Source: Streptomyces tagetis (GTDB lineage: Bacteria; Actinomycetota; Actinomycetes; Streptomycetales; Streptomycetaceae). Taken from it: 64,000 nt of DNA. Shown piece by piece: positions 53,057 through 61,520 of this stretch (position 1 is its first letter; the number at the start of each line of letters is the position of its first letter). The stretch lies in NCBI RefSeq assembly GCF_018069565.1, contig NZ_JAGPNL010000001.1, positions 1,364,001 through 1,428,000 of the forward strand, written 5' to 3'. The notes below the pieces were generated by a model. That model did not search any database, was not told where the DNA came from, and saw nothing but the letters and a program-made list of their open reading frames with translations. The position numbers and the translations under genes are program-made.

Positions 53057-53458
53057 TCAGCCCGCCTGCCCGTCGGTGCCCGCCTGCCCGGCCTGCGCCT
53101 GCTGCTCCGCCACCGACTTGCGGACCTCGTCCATGTCCAGCCGCCGGGCCTGCCCGATCACGTCGGTCAACGCCTCCTCCGGCAGCGCGCCCGGCTGCGC
53201 GAACACGGCCACCTGATCCCGGACGATCATCAGCGTCGGGATCGACTGGATGCCGAAGGCCGCGGCCAGCTCCGGCTGCGCCTCGGTGTCCACCTTGCCG
53301 AACACCAGGTCGGGGTTCTGCTCGGCGGCCTTCTCGTAGACCGGGGCGAACTGACGGCACGGGCCGCACCAGGACGCCCAGAAGTCGATCAGGACGAACT
53401 CGTTGTCCGTGACCGTCTGGTCGAAGTTGTCCTTCGTCAGCTCCACGGTGCTGCTCAT
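53057..53458 (-). CDS. Thioredoxin
   Basis: A 133-residue thioredoxin with active-site WCGPC (C31, C34) in FVLIDFWASWCGPCRQFAPV, the cis-Pro in IQSIPTLMI, and a C-terminal extension (RRLDMDEVRKSVAEQQAQAG) beyond the usual 108 residues. It is divergent from a flavoprotein disulfide reductase 131 bp away, suggesting a functional pair. ATG 53458 has an AGAGGG purine stretch upstream. From memory this is the trxC (SCO0885) position of S. coelicolor. Confidence 0.94.
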   Translation of the reverse strand: MSSTVELTKDNFDQTVTDNEFVLIDFWASWCGPCRQFAPVYEKAAEQNPDLVFGKVDTEAQPELAAAFGIQSIPTLMIVRDQVAVFAQPGALPEEALTDVIGQARRLDMDEVRKSVAEQQAQAGQAGTDGQAG

Positions 53459-53589
53459 GACGTCATCCCTCTTCCTGTGGTCGGTCCCCGCCGTCGGCGG
53501 AAGCCGTCCGCACAACGCGGCCGAACCGGTGGCTATTCCGCGCACGTACCCCTGTGGCCGGGCCGCACACCACCCCCCACACTGGCCCC

Positions 53590-55023
53590 ATGACGCAAAC
53601 GGAATCCAACGCGTACGACGTCGTCGTGATCGGCGCGGGCCCCGTGGGCGAGAACGTCGCCGACCGCACCCGCGCGGCCGGACTCTCCACCGCGATCGTG
53701 GAGAGCGAGCTGGTCGGCGGCGAATGCTCCTACTGGGCCTGCATGCCCAGCAAAGCCCTGCTGCGCCCCGTCATCACCCGCGACGACGCCCGCCACACCC
53801 CCGGCCTGGACCGGGCGGTCCGCGGCCCCCTCGACACCACCGCGGTCCTCGCCCACCGCGACGACTTCACCTCGCACTGGAAGGACGACGGCCAGGTCGC
53901 GTGGGTCGAGGGCATCGGCGCCGACCTGTACCGAGGACAGGGCCGGCTCGCCGGACCCCGCACCGTGGAGGTCACCGGGCCCGGCGGCGCGGCCCTCACC
54001 CTCACCGCCCGGCACGCGGTGGCCGTCTGCACCGGCAGCCGCGCCGCCCTCCCCGGCCTGCCCGGACTCGACGCCGTACGCCCCTGGACCAGCCGCGAGG
54101 CCACCAGCGCCCGCAGCGCGCCGGGCCGGCTGATCGTGGTCGGCGGCGGGGTCGTCGCCGTCGAGATGGCCACCGCCTGGCAGGCCCTCGGCGCCCGGGT
54201 GACGCTCCTGGTGCGCGGCAAGGGGCTCCTCGCCCGCATGGAGCCGTTCGCCGGGGAACTGGTCGCCGAGGCCCTCACCGGGGCCGGCGTCGAGATCCGC
54301 ACCGGCACCTCCGTCGACTCCGTCACCCGCGAGAACGGCACGGTCGTCGCCGTCACCGACGCGGGCGACCGGGTCGAGGCCGACGAGATCCTCTTCGCCA
54401 CCGGCCGCGCCCCGCGCACCGACGACATCGGCCTGGAGACCGTCGGCCTGGAACCGGGCTCCTGGCTCCCCGTCGACGACAGCCTCCTCGTCGACGGCCA
54501 CGACTGGCTCTACGCCGTCGGCGACGTCAACCACCGCGCCCTCCTCACCCACCAGGGCAAGTACCAGGCGCGGATCGCGGGCGCCGCCATCGCCGCCCGC
54601 GCCGCCGGGGACTCCCCCCTGGAGTCCGAGCCGTGGGGCGCCCATGCCGCGACCGCCGACCACGAGGCCGTGCCGCAGGTGGTCTTCACCGACCCGGAGG
54701 CGGCGGCCGTCGGCCTCTCCCTCGCCGAGGCCGAGCAGGCCGGGCACCGGGTCCGCGCCGTCGACGTGGACCTGTCCACGGTGGCCGGCGCGAGCCTGTA
54801 CCGCGACGGTTACACGGGCCGGGCCCGCATGGTGGTCGACCTGGAGGACGAGATCGTCCGCGGGGTGACCTTCGTCGGGCCGGGCGTCGGGGAACTGATC
54901 CACTCCGCCACGATCGCCGTCGCCGGCCGCGTGCCGGTCGACCGCCTCTGGCACGCGGTCCCGTCCTACCCGACGATCAGCGAGGTCTGGCTCCGGCTGC
55001 TGGAGACGTACCGGGACACGTAG
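53590..55023 (+). CDS. FAD-dependent pyridine-nucleotide disulfide oxidoreductase
   Basis: A 477-residue class I flavoprotein disulfide reductase. FAD site VVVIGAGPVGENVADRTRAAG, redox pair GGECSYWACMPSK (C46, C51), NAD site LIVVGGGVVAVEMATAWQALG, second FAD site WLYAVGDVN, and C-terminal dimerisation domain. In the last block the usual catalytic HPT-xx-E reads SYPTISE, so the His of the His-Glu dyad is Tyr; this points away from a classical lipoamide or glutathione-type reductase. Divergent from the thioredoxin gene; a role in thiol redox is likely. ATG 53590. Confidence 0.92.
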   Translation: MTQTESNAYDVVVIGAGPVGENVADRTRAAGLSTAIVESELVGGECSYWACMPSKALLRPVITRDDARHTPGLDRAVRGPLDTTAVLAHRDDFTSHWKDDGQVAWVEGIGADLYRGQGRLAGPRTVEVTGPGGAALTLTARHAVAVCTGSRAALPGLPGLDAVRPWTSREATSARSAPGRLIVVGGGVVAVEMATAWQALGARVTLLVRGKGLLARMEPFAGELVAEALTGAGVEIRTGTSVDSVTRENGTVVAVTDAGDRVEADEILFATGRAPRTDDIGLETVGLEPGSWLPVDDSLLVDGHDWLYAVGDVNHRALLTHQGKYQARIAGAAIAARAAGDSPLESEPWGAHAATADHEAVPQVVFTDPEAAAVGLSLAEAEQAGHRVRAVDVDLSTVAGASLYRDGYTGRARMVVDLEDEIVRGVTFVGPGVGELIHSATIAVAGRVPVDRLWHAVPSYPTISEVWLRLLETYRDT

Positions 55024-55107
55024 GGGGCGGGGGCCGGGTCCGGAGGACGCCGGAGGGCGCCGGAGGGGTGGGCGGGGGCTCCGGGCGCGGCTCCCCGGCC
55101 GGGTGTC

Positions 55108-55752
55108 TCAGGGCAGGTCGAAGCCGAGGGCGGCGGCGGCCCGCCCCGGCGTGGGCTGGGCCCAGCGCTCGGCCACCGCCTGGTTCGAGGCGAGCGAGCG
55201 CGGCTCCGCCCGGTCCACGTACAGCGTGCCGTCCAGGTGGTCCGTCTCGTGCTGCACGATCCGCGCCGGCCAGCCGGTGACCACCTCGTCCAGCGGGCGT
55301 CCGCGCTCGTCCACCCCGGTCAGCCGCACCGACGCCGGCCGCGCCACGACCGCCTGCCAGCCCGGCACGCTCAGGCAGCCCTCGTAGAACGCCGCCCGAG
55401 CCCCGCCGACCGGCTCGTACACCGGGTTGACCAGCACCCGGAAGGGCACCGGCACGCGCCCGCGCGCCGTCCGCACCTCGTCCGGGACCGTCGCCGGGTC
55501 CTCGATCACCGCGATCCTGAGCCCCACGCCCACCTGCGGCGCGGCCAGGCCCACGCCCGGCGCCGCGTGCATGGTGACCCGCAGGGCCTCGACGAACCGG
55601 GCCAGCAGGTCCGGCCCCAGTTGCCCGTCGTACGGCTCGGCGGGGCGCCGCAGCACCGGATCGCCGGCCGCGACGATCGGCACCGGCCCACCCGCGCCGA
55701 CCAGCGCCTCGACCCGTTCGGCGAGAGACGCGCGATGCATCGGAGTTCCCAT
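55108..55752 (-). CDS. def: Peptide deformylase
   Basis: A 214-residue metallohydrolase that removes the formyl group from new proteins. All three motifs are present: GVGLAAPQVG (66-75), EGCLSVPGW with metal Cys126, and QHETDHLDG with metal His168 and His172 and catalytic Glu169. It is probably an extra copy, since a def gene normally lies beside fmt and neither fmt nor other translation genes are here. ATG 55752 has GAGG upstream and is preferred to one four codons earlier. Confidence 0.93.
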   Translation of the reverse strand: MGTPMHRASLAERVEALVGAGGPVPIVAAGDPVLRRPAEPYDGQLGPDLLARFVEALRVTMHAAPGVGLAAPQVGVGLRIAVIEDPATVPDEVRTARGRVPVPFRVLVNPVYEPVGGARAAFYEGCLSVPGWQAVVARPASVRLTGVDERGRPLDEVVTGWPARIVQHETDHLDGTLYVDRAEPRSLASNQAVAERWAQPTPGRAAAALGFDLP

Positions 55753-55874
55753 GCGCCTCAGCATGGCACGGCCCGCGCGGCGCACCGGCGCGTCCGTCCG
55801 GTGTGCGGCCGGAACCGGACGGCCGGCGCGCGCGTCCCACGAGGGCCGTGCTCGGGCGTGCGCCCGGCGGTTGT

Positions 55875-56237
55875 TCAGGCGGTCGCCGGCGTGTTCTCGG
55901 GGAAGTCCCCGGTGAACGCGGCGGCGATCCGCAGGTGCGTCTCCGCCTCCGCCTGCCGCCCCTGCCGTTCGAGGGTGCGGCCCAGCATCAGCCGGGCGTA
56001 GTGCTCGACCGGATCGCGCTCGACGATGACGCGCAGCTCGGCCTCCGCGCGCCGCAACTGGGCCGAGTGGTAGTAGGCGCGCGCCAGCAGCAGCCGCGGC
56101 CCGGTCTCGCCGGGCACCTCGTCGACGAGCCCGCCCAGGACCCGCGCGGCGGCGGCGTAGTCCGATGCGTCGAAGAACTGCCGCGCGCGCTCCCAGCGCT
56201 CGGCGGGCGTTCCGTGCTCGTAGTACGTCGTGTCCAC
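55875..56237 (-). CDS. TPR-repeat protein
   Basis: A 120-residue all-helical protein with about three tetratricopeptide repeats (YAAAARVLGGLVDEVPGETGPRLLLARAYYHSAQLRRAEAELRVIVERDPVEHYARLMLGRTLERQGRQAEAETHLRIA). It should be a scaffold for protein contacts; partner unknown. GTG 56237 is fixed by AAGGAGG 6 bases upstream. Confidence 0.9.
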   Translation of the reverse strand: MDTTYYEHGTPAERWERARQFFDASDYAAAARVLGGLVDEVPGETGPRLLLARAYYHSAQLRRAEAELRVIVERDPVEHYARLMLGRTLERQGRQAEAETHLRIAAAFTGDFPENTPATA

Positions 56238-56428
56238 TCCCGACCTCCTTCGCGTACGACCGGCAACCGCCAAAGTTGGTTGAATATTCCATCACCTCGC
56301 CCGGCCCCGCCGCCCCCGGCGCCCCTCGGGCACGCGGCGAGGCCCGGCCGGACGCGGGGCAGGAGAGGGGAAACGGCGACGCCCGGCGAAACTGACGCGG
56401 GGGCCGGACCGGGGCTAGGGTCGGCGCC

Positions 56429-57394
56429 ATGAGCAATCTCGATCGCGAGGCGGTTCCCGCCCTGTGCGGAGGCCGCGGCTTCGTGGTGGCCGAGCCCGTA
56501 CGGGAACTCCTCAGCCCCCGTCACGTCCAGCTCGGCGAGTCCACCGAGGTCCGGCGGCTTCTGCCCAACCTGGGCCGGCGCATGGTCGGCGCCTGGTGCT
56601 TCGTCGATCACTACGGCCCGGACGACATCGCCGACGAGCCCGGCATGCAGGTGCCGCCCCACCCGCACATGGGCCTGCAGACGGTGAGCTGGCTGCACGA
56701 GGGCGAGGTCCTGCACCGGGACTCCACCGGCAGCCTCCAGACGATCCGCCCGCGCCAGCTCGGCCTGATGACCTCCGGCCGGGCGATCAGCCACTCGGAG
56801 GAGAGCCCGCGCTCGCACGCCCGTTACCTGCACGGCGCCCAGCTCTGGGTCGCCCTGCCGGACGGCCACCGCCACACCGACCCGCACTTCGAGTTCCACT
56901 CCGAGCTGCCCCAGGTGACGGCACCGGGGCTGACGGTCACCCTGCTTCTCGGCGAACTGGACGGCGCGGCCTCGCCGGGCACCACGTACACGCCGATCAT
57001 CGGCGCCGACCTGGTGCTGAGCGGCGGCGCGGACGTCCGCCTCCCGCTGGAGCCGGACTTCGAGTACGCCGTCCTGGCCATGTCCGGCGAGGTCCACGTC
57101 GACGGCGTGCCGGTACTGCCGGGCTCGATGCTCTACCTGGGCTGCGGACGCGACGAACTCCCCTTGCGCGCCGAGTCCGACGCGGGCCTGATGCTGCTCG
57201 GCGGCGAGCCCTTCGAAGAAGAACTGATCATGTTCTGGAACTGGATCGGCCGCTCCCAGGAGGAGATCGAACAGGCCCGCCGCGACTGGACGGAAGGCAC
57301 CCGCTTCGGCGAGGTGAAGGGCTACGCCGGCGCCCCGCTACCGGCCCCGAAGCTCCCCCCGACCCGTCTGAAGCCACGGGGGAGGGTGCGCTGA
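56429..57394 (+). CDS. Pirin-family protein
   Basis: A 321-residue double-cupin protein. The N-terminal cupin holds the metal site: HPHMGLQTVSWLHEGEVLHRDSTGS with two His, then SHSEES and HGAQLWVALP with the last His and Glu. Bacterial pirins include quercetinase-like dioxygenases and regulators; function is not fixed. The last 25 residues are Pro/Arg-rich. ATG 56429; it is the last intact gene of the conserved region before the decayed, mobile zone. Confidence 0.93.
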   Translation: MSNLDREAVPALCGGRGFVVAEPVRELLSPRHVQLGESTEVRRLLPNLGRRMVGAWCFVDHYGPDDIADEPGMQVPPHPHMGLQTVSWLHEGEVLHRDSTGSLQTIRPRQLGLMTSGRAISHSEESPRSHARYLHGAQLWVALPDGHRHTDPHFEFHSELPQVTAPGLTVTLLLGELDGAASPGTTYTPIIGADLVLSGGADVRLPLEPDFEYAVLAMSGEVHVDGVPVLPGSMLYLGCGRDELPLRAESDAGLMLLGGEPFEEELIMFWNWIGRSQEEIEQARRDWTEGTRFGEVKGYAGAPLPAPKLPPTRLKPRGRVR

Positions 57395-57586
57395 CCCGCG
57401 GTTACGTCTGACGGGCTGATGATGGCCAGTCGGTCGGCCGTCCTATGTCGTCCCAACCCTTTGCTCACTCACCTCTGTCGCGATGGCTGACGCACGAACT
57501 TGCTGTTCAGACTGTCGTTTTGTAAGGGTTCTACAAGAGCGGTGCCTCCCTGTAGCCGCATCGCCGCACAGGAGAAGGCAGAGTGA
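57395..57586. other. Non-coding junction after pirin gene
   Basis: Base composition falls here (57430-57560 is much less GC-rich than before), which marks the end of the conserved block. No gene, tRNA or clear terminator was recognised. TTGCTG and TTGTAAG near 57501-57535 may be promoter remnants of the decayed gene that follows. Confidence 0.35.
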
Positions 57587-57850
57587 GAGGCTCGCCGTCG
57601 GGTGTGCGCCGGCTGCGGCACGCGGTTCACCGACGAATGGTGGAAGCCATCGAGCCCGCCGAGTGGGATGCCCCGCGCGAGATCCACCCGCACGTGTGCG
57701 ACGACTGCAAGCAGCAGGCCGTCACCGCCGAAAGCCACGTCGAGCTGGCCGGGCACGAGCACCAGGAGCACGACCAGGCCGTGCCCGAGCAGACGGTCGG
57801 CGGCGCCTGGCTCTCCCGGTTCCGCCGCTGGGGCGAGCGGACCCGGCTGT
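57587..57850 (+). pseudogene. Frameshifted zinc-ribbon-like protein gene
   Basis: Two adjoining frames give one continuous-looking protein: RRRVCAGCGTRFTDEWWK in one frame, then AIEPAEWDAPREIHPHVCDDCKQQAVTAE in the next, which together form CxxC ... CxxC. The joint is at about 57645-57655 (GAATGGTGGAAGCCATCG), where one base appears lost. The tail HEHQEHDQAVPEQTVGGAWLSRFRRW is acidic then basic. I read this as a small zinc-binding protein gene broken by a 1-base deletion. A sequencing error would look the same. Confidence 0.5.
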
Positions 57851-57879
57851 CATTGGCGGTGCCGGGACGGGTGGCTCCT

Positions 57880-58130
57880 GATCCTGCCGGTGACTATCGG
57901 GCGAGCTCCGCCGATGTAGGTGTCCTCGTAGGCGCTGCGCTTGTACGCGGTGCTGTCCTCGGGCGCGACGGCCAGTGCGTCCAGCGCTTTGCGGACGGTC
58001 AGGGTGACGGCGCCCCTGGGTGCTGCGGCGACCTGGGGGGTGCGGCATGGGCGGAGGTGGGAAGGAGCGGAGTGGTCGCGGCGGCGACGAGCGCGAAGGT
58101 ACGGCGCCGGGTGTGTCTTTTCGAGGAACC
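57880..58130 (-). pseudogene. Frameshifted secreted-protein remnant
   Basis: On the minus strand one frame gives a signal peptide (RRRTFALVAAATTPLLPTSAHAAP) and, after a run of six C (near 58045), a different frame continues with QVAAAPRGAVTLTVRKALDALAVAPEDSTAYKRSAYEDTYIGG. The second part resembles the start of secreted HNH-nuclease (GmrSD C-terminal type) proteins of Streptomyces, but the catalytic half is missing. So a frameshift in a C-run plus truncation. The nuclease link is tentative. Confidence 0.4.
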
Positions 58131-58805
58131 GGCTGGTCGCGCTCTTGCTACCAAGGGACGGTGCCGACGCGTCCGGGACCGGAGACACGGTCACTTGATA
58201 GAGGGGAGGAACCGCGGGAAGAGCACCCGACCCGTGCACGCTCCCTGCACGGTCGAGGGGGACTTGCCGGCACTCACCGCAAGCACCGTTGCCGTACTAG
58301 TTCCTGTCCGGTGGCTGCCGCCACGACGGCCTGGGCTGCACGCGGCCCTCCGGTGCGCAAGGTCATCCGCCGCGCGGCCTATGGAGCGGGCGACTTGACG
58401 TTCAGGCCACCCGGTCCCCCGCCAGTCCGCATGACACCCGTAGACGTCCGTCGGAGTCCAACGCACATCAACGGAGAAACGCCTGCTCAGCGCACCGCAA
58501 GCAGCTCCGCCGCAGGTCAGGATCGGGTCGAGTCATTCCGCTTCAGCGTCTGAGACGTTCAGCTGAAGGCCGTCTGACCTGCGGGGGGCGGGTTGGGCGG
58601 CCTTTTCGGTCCGCACGGAGTCCGCAGCATGCTGGTTGGAGAGGGGCTGTTTCTTCCGTGGGACGGGCATCCGAGGCTTCCTCCGCGGTAACGGCGCCGA
58701 AGCTCCCCGAACCAGCCTGATCCGGAGGATGGTGGTTGACGCCCACTCTCCTGGGAGCGAAATGGGTCGCGGATCCGCGTCCCGTCTATCGGGGAACGGG
58801 CGGGC
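58131..58805. other. Decayed or non-coding region
   Basis: Open frames here are short and lack Shine-Dalgarno sites or consistent codon bias. Nothing is recognised on either strand. A perfect 12-base palindrome CGCGGATCCGCG lies at 58768-58779, about 27 bases after the end of the caspase gene on its strand, and may be part of its terminator. Confidence 0.4.
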
Positions 58806-60650
58806 TCACATGGGCACCGCATGGACGTCGCCTCGGGCATCAGTGGCATAGACGACACCTTTGGAGACCGTGAGCGAGCCCTGGCGGTCCGGACCCACCA
58901 GCAGGTCGTGTGAGCGGATCCTCCGACCTGTCAGCAGGTCCCGTTTGACCAATTTCGCGGCGCGGTCAGCCGTGAAAAGGGCTCCATCTGCAAGGGATGG
59001 TCCGGTGAGAAGACGGCCGTCGGTCCTTATCTCCTTGTCCCACAAGGGGATGCCGGTCCTGGTGTCGAGAGCCACGAGTCGGTTGTCCATGTCACCGAAG
59101 ACCATCACGCCATCGGTGGCGACCGGGGTCGAGGTGAGGCGGGCCGTGGTGTCGAACGACCACAGCACCTCTCCGTTCTCAGGGCTCACCGCCACGATCC
59201 TCTGCGACGGCGAACTTCCTTCTGGCCGCAGCGCCACGTAGATTCCCAGGCTCGTGGCCGACCAGTCCGGAGACAGGGCAGTCCCTGCCGTGTAGGACCA
59301 GACCACCCTCCCTTCGGAGACGGCCACGACGCGATCCGAGTCGAAGTCCGCCGGGTCACCTCGCATCCGAGAAGACGCCGCAGTGAACAGCGTGTACCCG
59401 GCGGCCTCCCGGGGCGCGGAGGTGACGGTGATTCCTTCCAGGGTGAGAGGGGCAAGCGGCTCCAACGTCGAGGGGGTGAAGGTGCGGACAGCGCCATCCT
59501 GAGTGGGGGCGTACAGCACCCCCTGGGAAATTCCCAGCAGACCGTCGCGTACGGCAACGGCAGAAGACCTTCGGCGCCTTCCGGTCCGCAGGTCGGTCAT
59601 CTGCACGTGACCTTCCTTGTCAGTGATGTAGGCGGCGTCCCCGTGAAGGGCGGGGCTGCTCGGGTACCACATCTTGATCAGGGGAGACCGTCGCCGAGAA
59701 GCGAGGTCGATCGCGTGCAGCCTGTAGGGCGCGTGTACCACGAGCACGCCGTCGGACAGGACGGGCTGCCGAGCGGGGCCCTCGGCTGCGCGAGTCCGCC
59801 AGGGTTCAGGCCGCTGCGGTGACCGGGGCGCCGCAGCCCCACGACTCCGGCTGCCCGTACCACCGGTCGGTGAGGATCGTGGCTTCCGCTTCCTCCGTAC
59901 CTTGGCCAGTGCGATGTCGTAATGCACCTCGCCGCCCAAACAAGGGGTCTGCGCGGCTCCCTCGTGATGGAGGCGTTCGCAGGCGAACCGGTAGAGCTCT
60001 TGGAGGCCGACGACGCCGTCGCCGTCGAGATCGGCGGTCCCGGTGGAGATCCCGTCGATGAGCGTCCCCGTGAAGAGGGACGGTGCGGGCGTACCGGTGT
60101 CGAGATGCGGCCCTTCCCAGGCTGCCTGCGCACGAGTACCCGCAGTAATGATCACGCGGCCCCGGCCTGCCAGCGCCTCCGCGAACCGCGGCGACGCATC
60201 GCCCTTCGCACCGGGAAGGAAGAGGCCGCTGTAGCAGCAGTCGAGGATCACGACGATGCTCCGCGCACGGCATTCGTCCATGATCTCGTGTAGGGAGGTC
60301 GCGGAGATCGTGGTGAAGTCGGGCCGGTTCGGATTCGTCTCGCGGAGGGCGAAGTGAAGCTTGCCGCCGAGCGGGCTCTGGACCCCGTGACCAGAGAGGT
60401 AGAGGAGGCGCACGTCGTCTCCCCGGGCGCCGAGGAAGAGGTCGGCGATCGCCTGCTCTACCGTGGAACGGTCGGCGTCGATGAGTGTCCGTACCTCGAA
60501 GGCGCCGATCCGCGTGTCGCCCAACAGGGCCTCCAGGCGCGTGCAGTCCACCTCGGGTGAGCGGAGTGCCGACAGTTCAGGGTGGTCGTAGGTTCCCGTG
60601 CCGATGAGGAGTGCCCGGCGGGTACCGTCGCCGAACGGCTGAGTGGCCAT
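58806..60650 (-). CDS. Caspase-like (C14) peptidase fused to a beta-propeller
   Basis: A 614-residue protein. Residues 10-255 form a caspase/metacaspase p20-type domain: ALLIGTGTYDHPELSALRSPEVDCTRLEALL, catalytic His88 in LLYLSGHGVQS and the Cys pair in VVILDCCYSGLF (C138-C139, the second aligned with the catalytic Cys). Near its end DLDGDGVVGLQEL looks like a calcium loop. An Arg/Pro/Ser linker (265-305) leads to PQQ/WD-like propeller repeats (about 310-614, with repeated 'DGVxxxxx' and 'ALDTRTGIPLWDKEIR'). No signal peptide. ATG 60650 is 4 bp after the EACC1-type gene stop, so the two form an operon. Such caspases are effectors in bacterial conflict or suicide systems, cutting proteins once a sensor is triggered; the propeller is the likely sensor. 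Function here is inferred. Confidence 0.9.
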   Translation of the reverse strand: MATQPFGDGTRRALLIGTGTYDHPELSALRSPEVDCTRLEALLGDTRIGAFEVRTLIDADRSTVEQAIADLFLGARGDDVRLLYLSGHGVQSPLGGKLHFALRETNPNRPDFTTISATSLHEIMDECRARSIVVILDCCYSGLFLPGAKGDASPRFAEALAGRGRVIITAGTRAQAAWEGPHLDTGTPAPSLFTGTLIDGISTGTADLDGDGVVGLQELYRFACERLHHEGAAQTPCLGGEVHYDIALAKVRRKRKPRSSPTGGTGSRSRGAAAPRSPQRPEPWRTRAAEGPARQPVLSDGVLVVHAPYRLHAIDLASRRRSPLIKMWYPSSPALHGDAAYITDKEGHVQMTDLRTGRRRRSSAVAVRDGLLGISQGVLYAPTQDGAVRTFTPSTLEPLAPLTLEGITVTSAPREAAGYTLFTAASSRMRGDPADFDSDRVVAVSEGRVVWSYTAGTALSPDWSATSLGIYVALRPEGSSPSQRIVAVSPENGEVLWSFDTTARLTSTPVATDGVMVFGDMDNRLVALDTRTGIPLWDKEIRTDGRLLTGPSLADGALFTADRAAKLVKRDLLTGRRIRSHDLLVGPDRQGSLTVSKGVVYATDARGDVHAVPM

Positions 60651-60654
60651 ACGG

Positions 60655-61068
60655 TCAGGGCCGCCCAGAGGAGCGATCTTCGGACCCACCACGAGGCGGA
60701 ACCTCGTGGTGGGCGAGGAACTCGTCGATCAGCCGCGCCCGCTCCGTGGTCGTGGCGTCGGTCAACTCGATGACGTGGCCCTCCCGCTCCACCCTGATTC
60801 CCCGCACGGGCCGGTTCTTCAGCCATGTGTCGGCGAGGAGCAGAAGCTGGCGCAGGATGAAGGAAGTGGCCGTGACGACGAGCGACCCGGCGGCGATCAA
60901 CTCGCCGCTCTTGGCTCCCTCCGGGACGCCGCCCGCGGAGCGTCCAGACTGCACGTCTACCACGTCCACGTCCGCGATGAGGCGGCGTAGCTGACCTCGT
61001 AGACGCAGTAGTTCGTCATCGTGGGAGTCGGCGAGCCCGAGAAGGTCCAGCCGTACCGTTTGGTGCAA
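60655..61068 (-). CDS. EACC1-type effector-associated protein
   Basis: A 137-residue protein with the layout of the 'effector-associated constant component' EACC1: start VRLDLLGLADSHDDELLRLRGQLRR, then GGVPEGAKSGELIAAGSLVVTATSFILRQLLLLADTWLKNRP and a closing beta part RGIRVEREGHVIELTDATTTERARLIDEFLAHH. The central segment (about 57-80) is hydrophobic enough to touch or cross a membrane. EACC1 is known from surveys of conflict systems of multicellular bacteria as a constant neighbour of caspase- or trypsin-type effectors, just as here. The start is TTG 61068, supported by GGAGGA 8 bases upstream; no ATG or GTG fits. First gene of the module. Confidence 0.85.
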   Translation of the reverse strand: MHQTVRLDLLGLADSHDDELLRLRGQLRRLIADVDVVDVQSGRSAGGVPEGAKSGELIAAGSLVVTATSFILRQLLLLADTWLKNRPVRGIRVEREGHVIELTDATTTERARLIDEFLAHHEVPPRGGSEDRSSGRP

Positions 61069-61418
61069 AGTTCCCGTCCTCCGCTATCCACGTTCTCCAG
61101 GTACGACAGTGTAGGAGGCGGACGGATCAGCACCGAGTCGGCGCTGGGGCGGGCCCACGCCGCTGGACGTGTGGAGGTCGGAGAGGTGCGCCCCGCTACC
61201 CCGCCTCCTGCACTCACCGCACCTCGCCCTCCATCACCGTCCCCGCCGGCATGAGGCCGAGGGCGCGGGTGACGTGTTGGGAGGAGAGGCACCCAGTTGG
61301 GCCAGCCCTGCGTGCAGTCCGGTGCGCGGCACTGCCCCGCGGCATGCGGTGTGCCGGCCTGGCGTCTCCGTCGGCGGCGCCCAGCGGATCACGGTCCGTC
61401 AACGAGGAGGAGTCCGTC
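61069..61418. promoter_or_regulatory. Upstream region of the caspase module, with candidate -10 box
   Basis: On the minus strand TACACT (61108-61113) with TCGGTG 17 bp upstream is a passable housekeeping-type promoter, giving a leader of about 33 bases before the TTG start with GGAGGA. The rest of this 350-bp gap (61120-61410) has no recognised gene; the promoter of the SDR remnant would lie at its right end. Confidence 0.45.
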
Positions 61419-61475
61419 ATGAGCAGGGTCTGGCTGGTCACCGGGGCGAGCGGTGGGTTCGGGCGGGCCAGCATC

Positions 61476-61520
61476 GTGGCAGCGGTGGCAGCGGTGGCAG
61501 CGGTGGCAGCGGTGGCAGCG
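61476..61520 (+). repeat. Five tandem copies of GTGGCAGCG
   Basis: Exact 9-bp unit repeated five times inside the SDR remnant, coding for Val-Ala-Ala or Trp-Gln-Arg depending on frame. It falls where an SDR has its first helix after the glycine motif. Confidence 0.95.

Noticed and set aside
57469-58858. Several short overlapping frames in the decayed zone
   Set aside because: None has a ribosome site, consistent codon bias or a recognisable domain beyond the two fragments listed.
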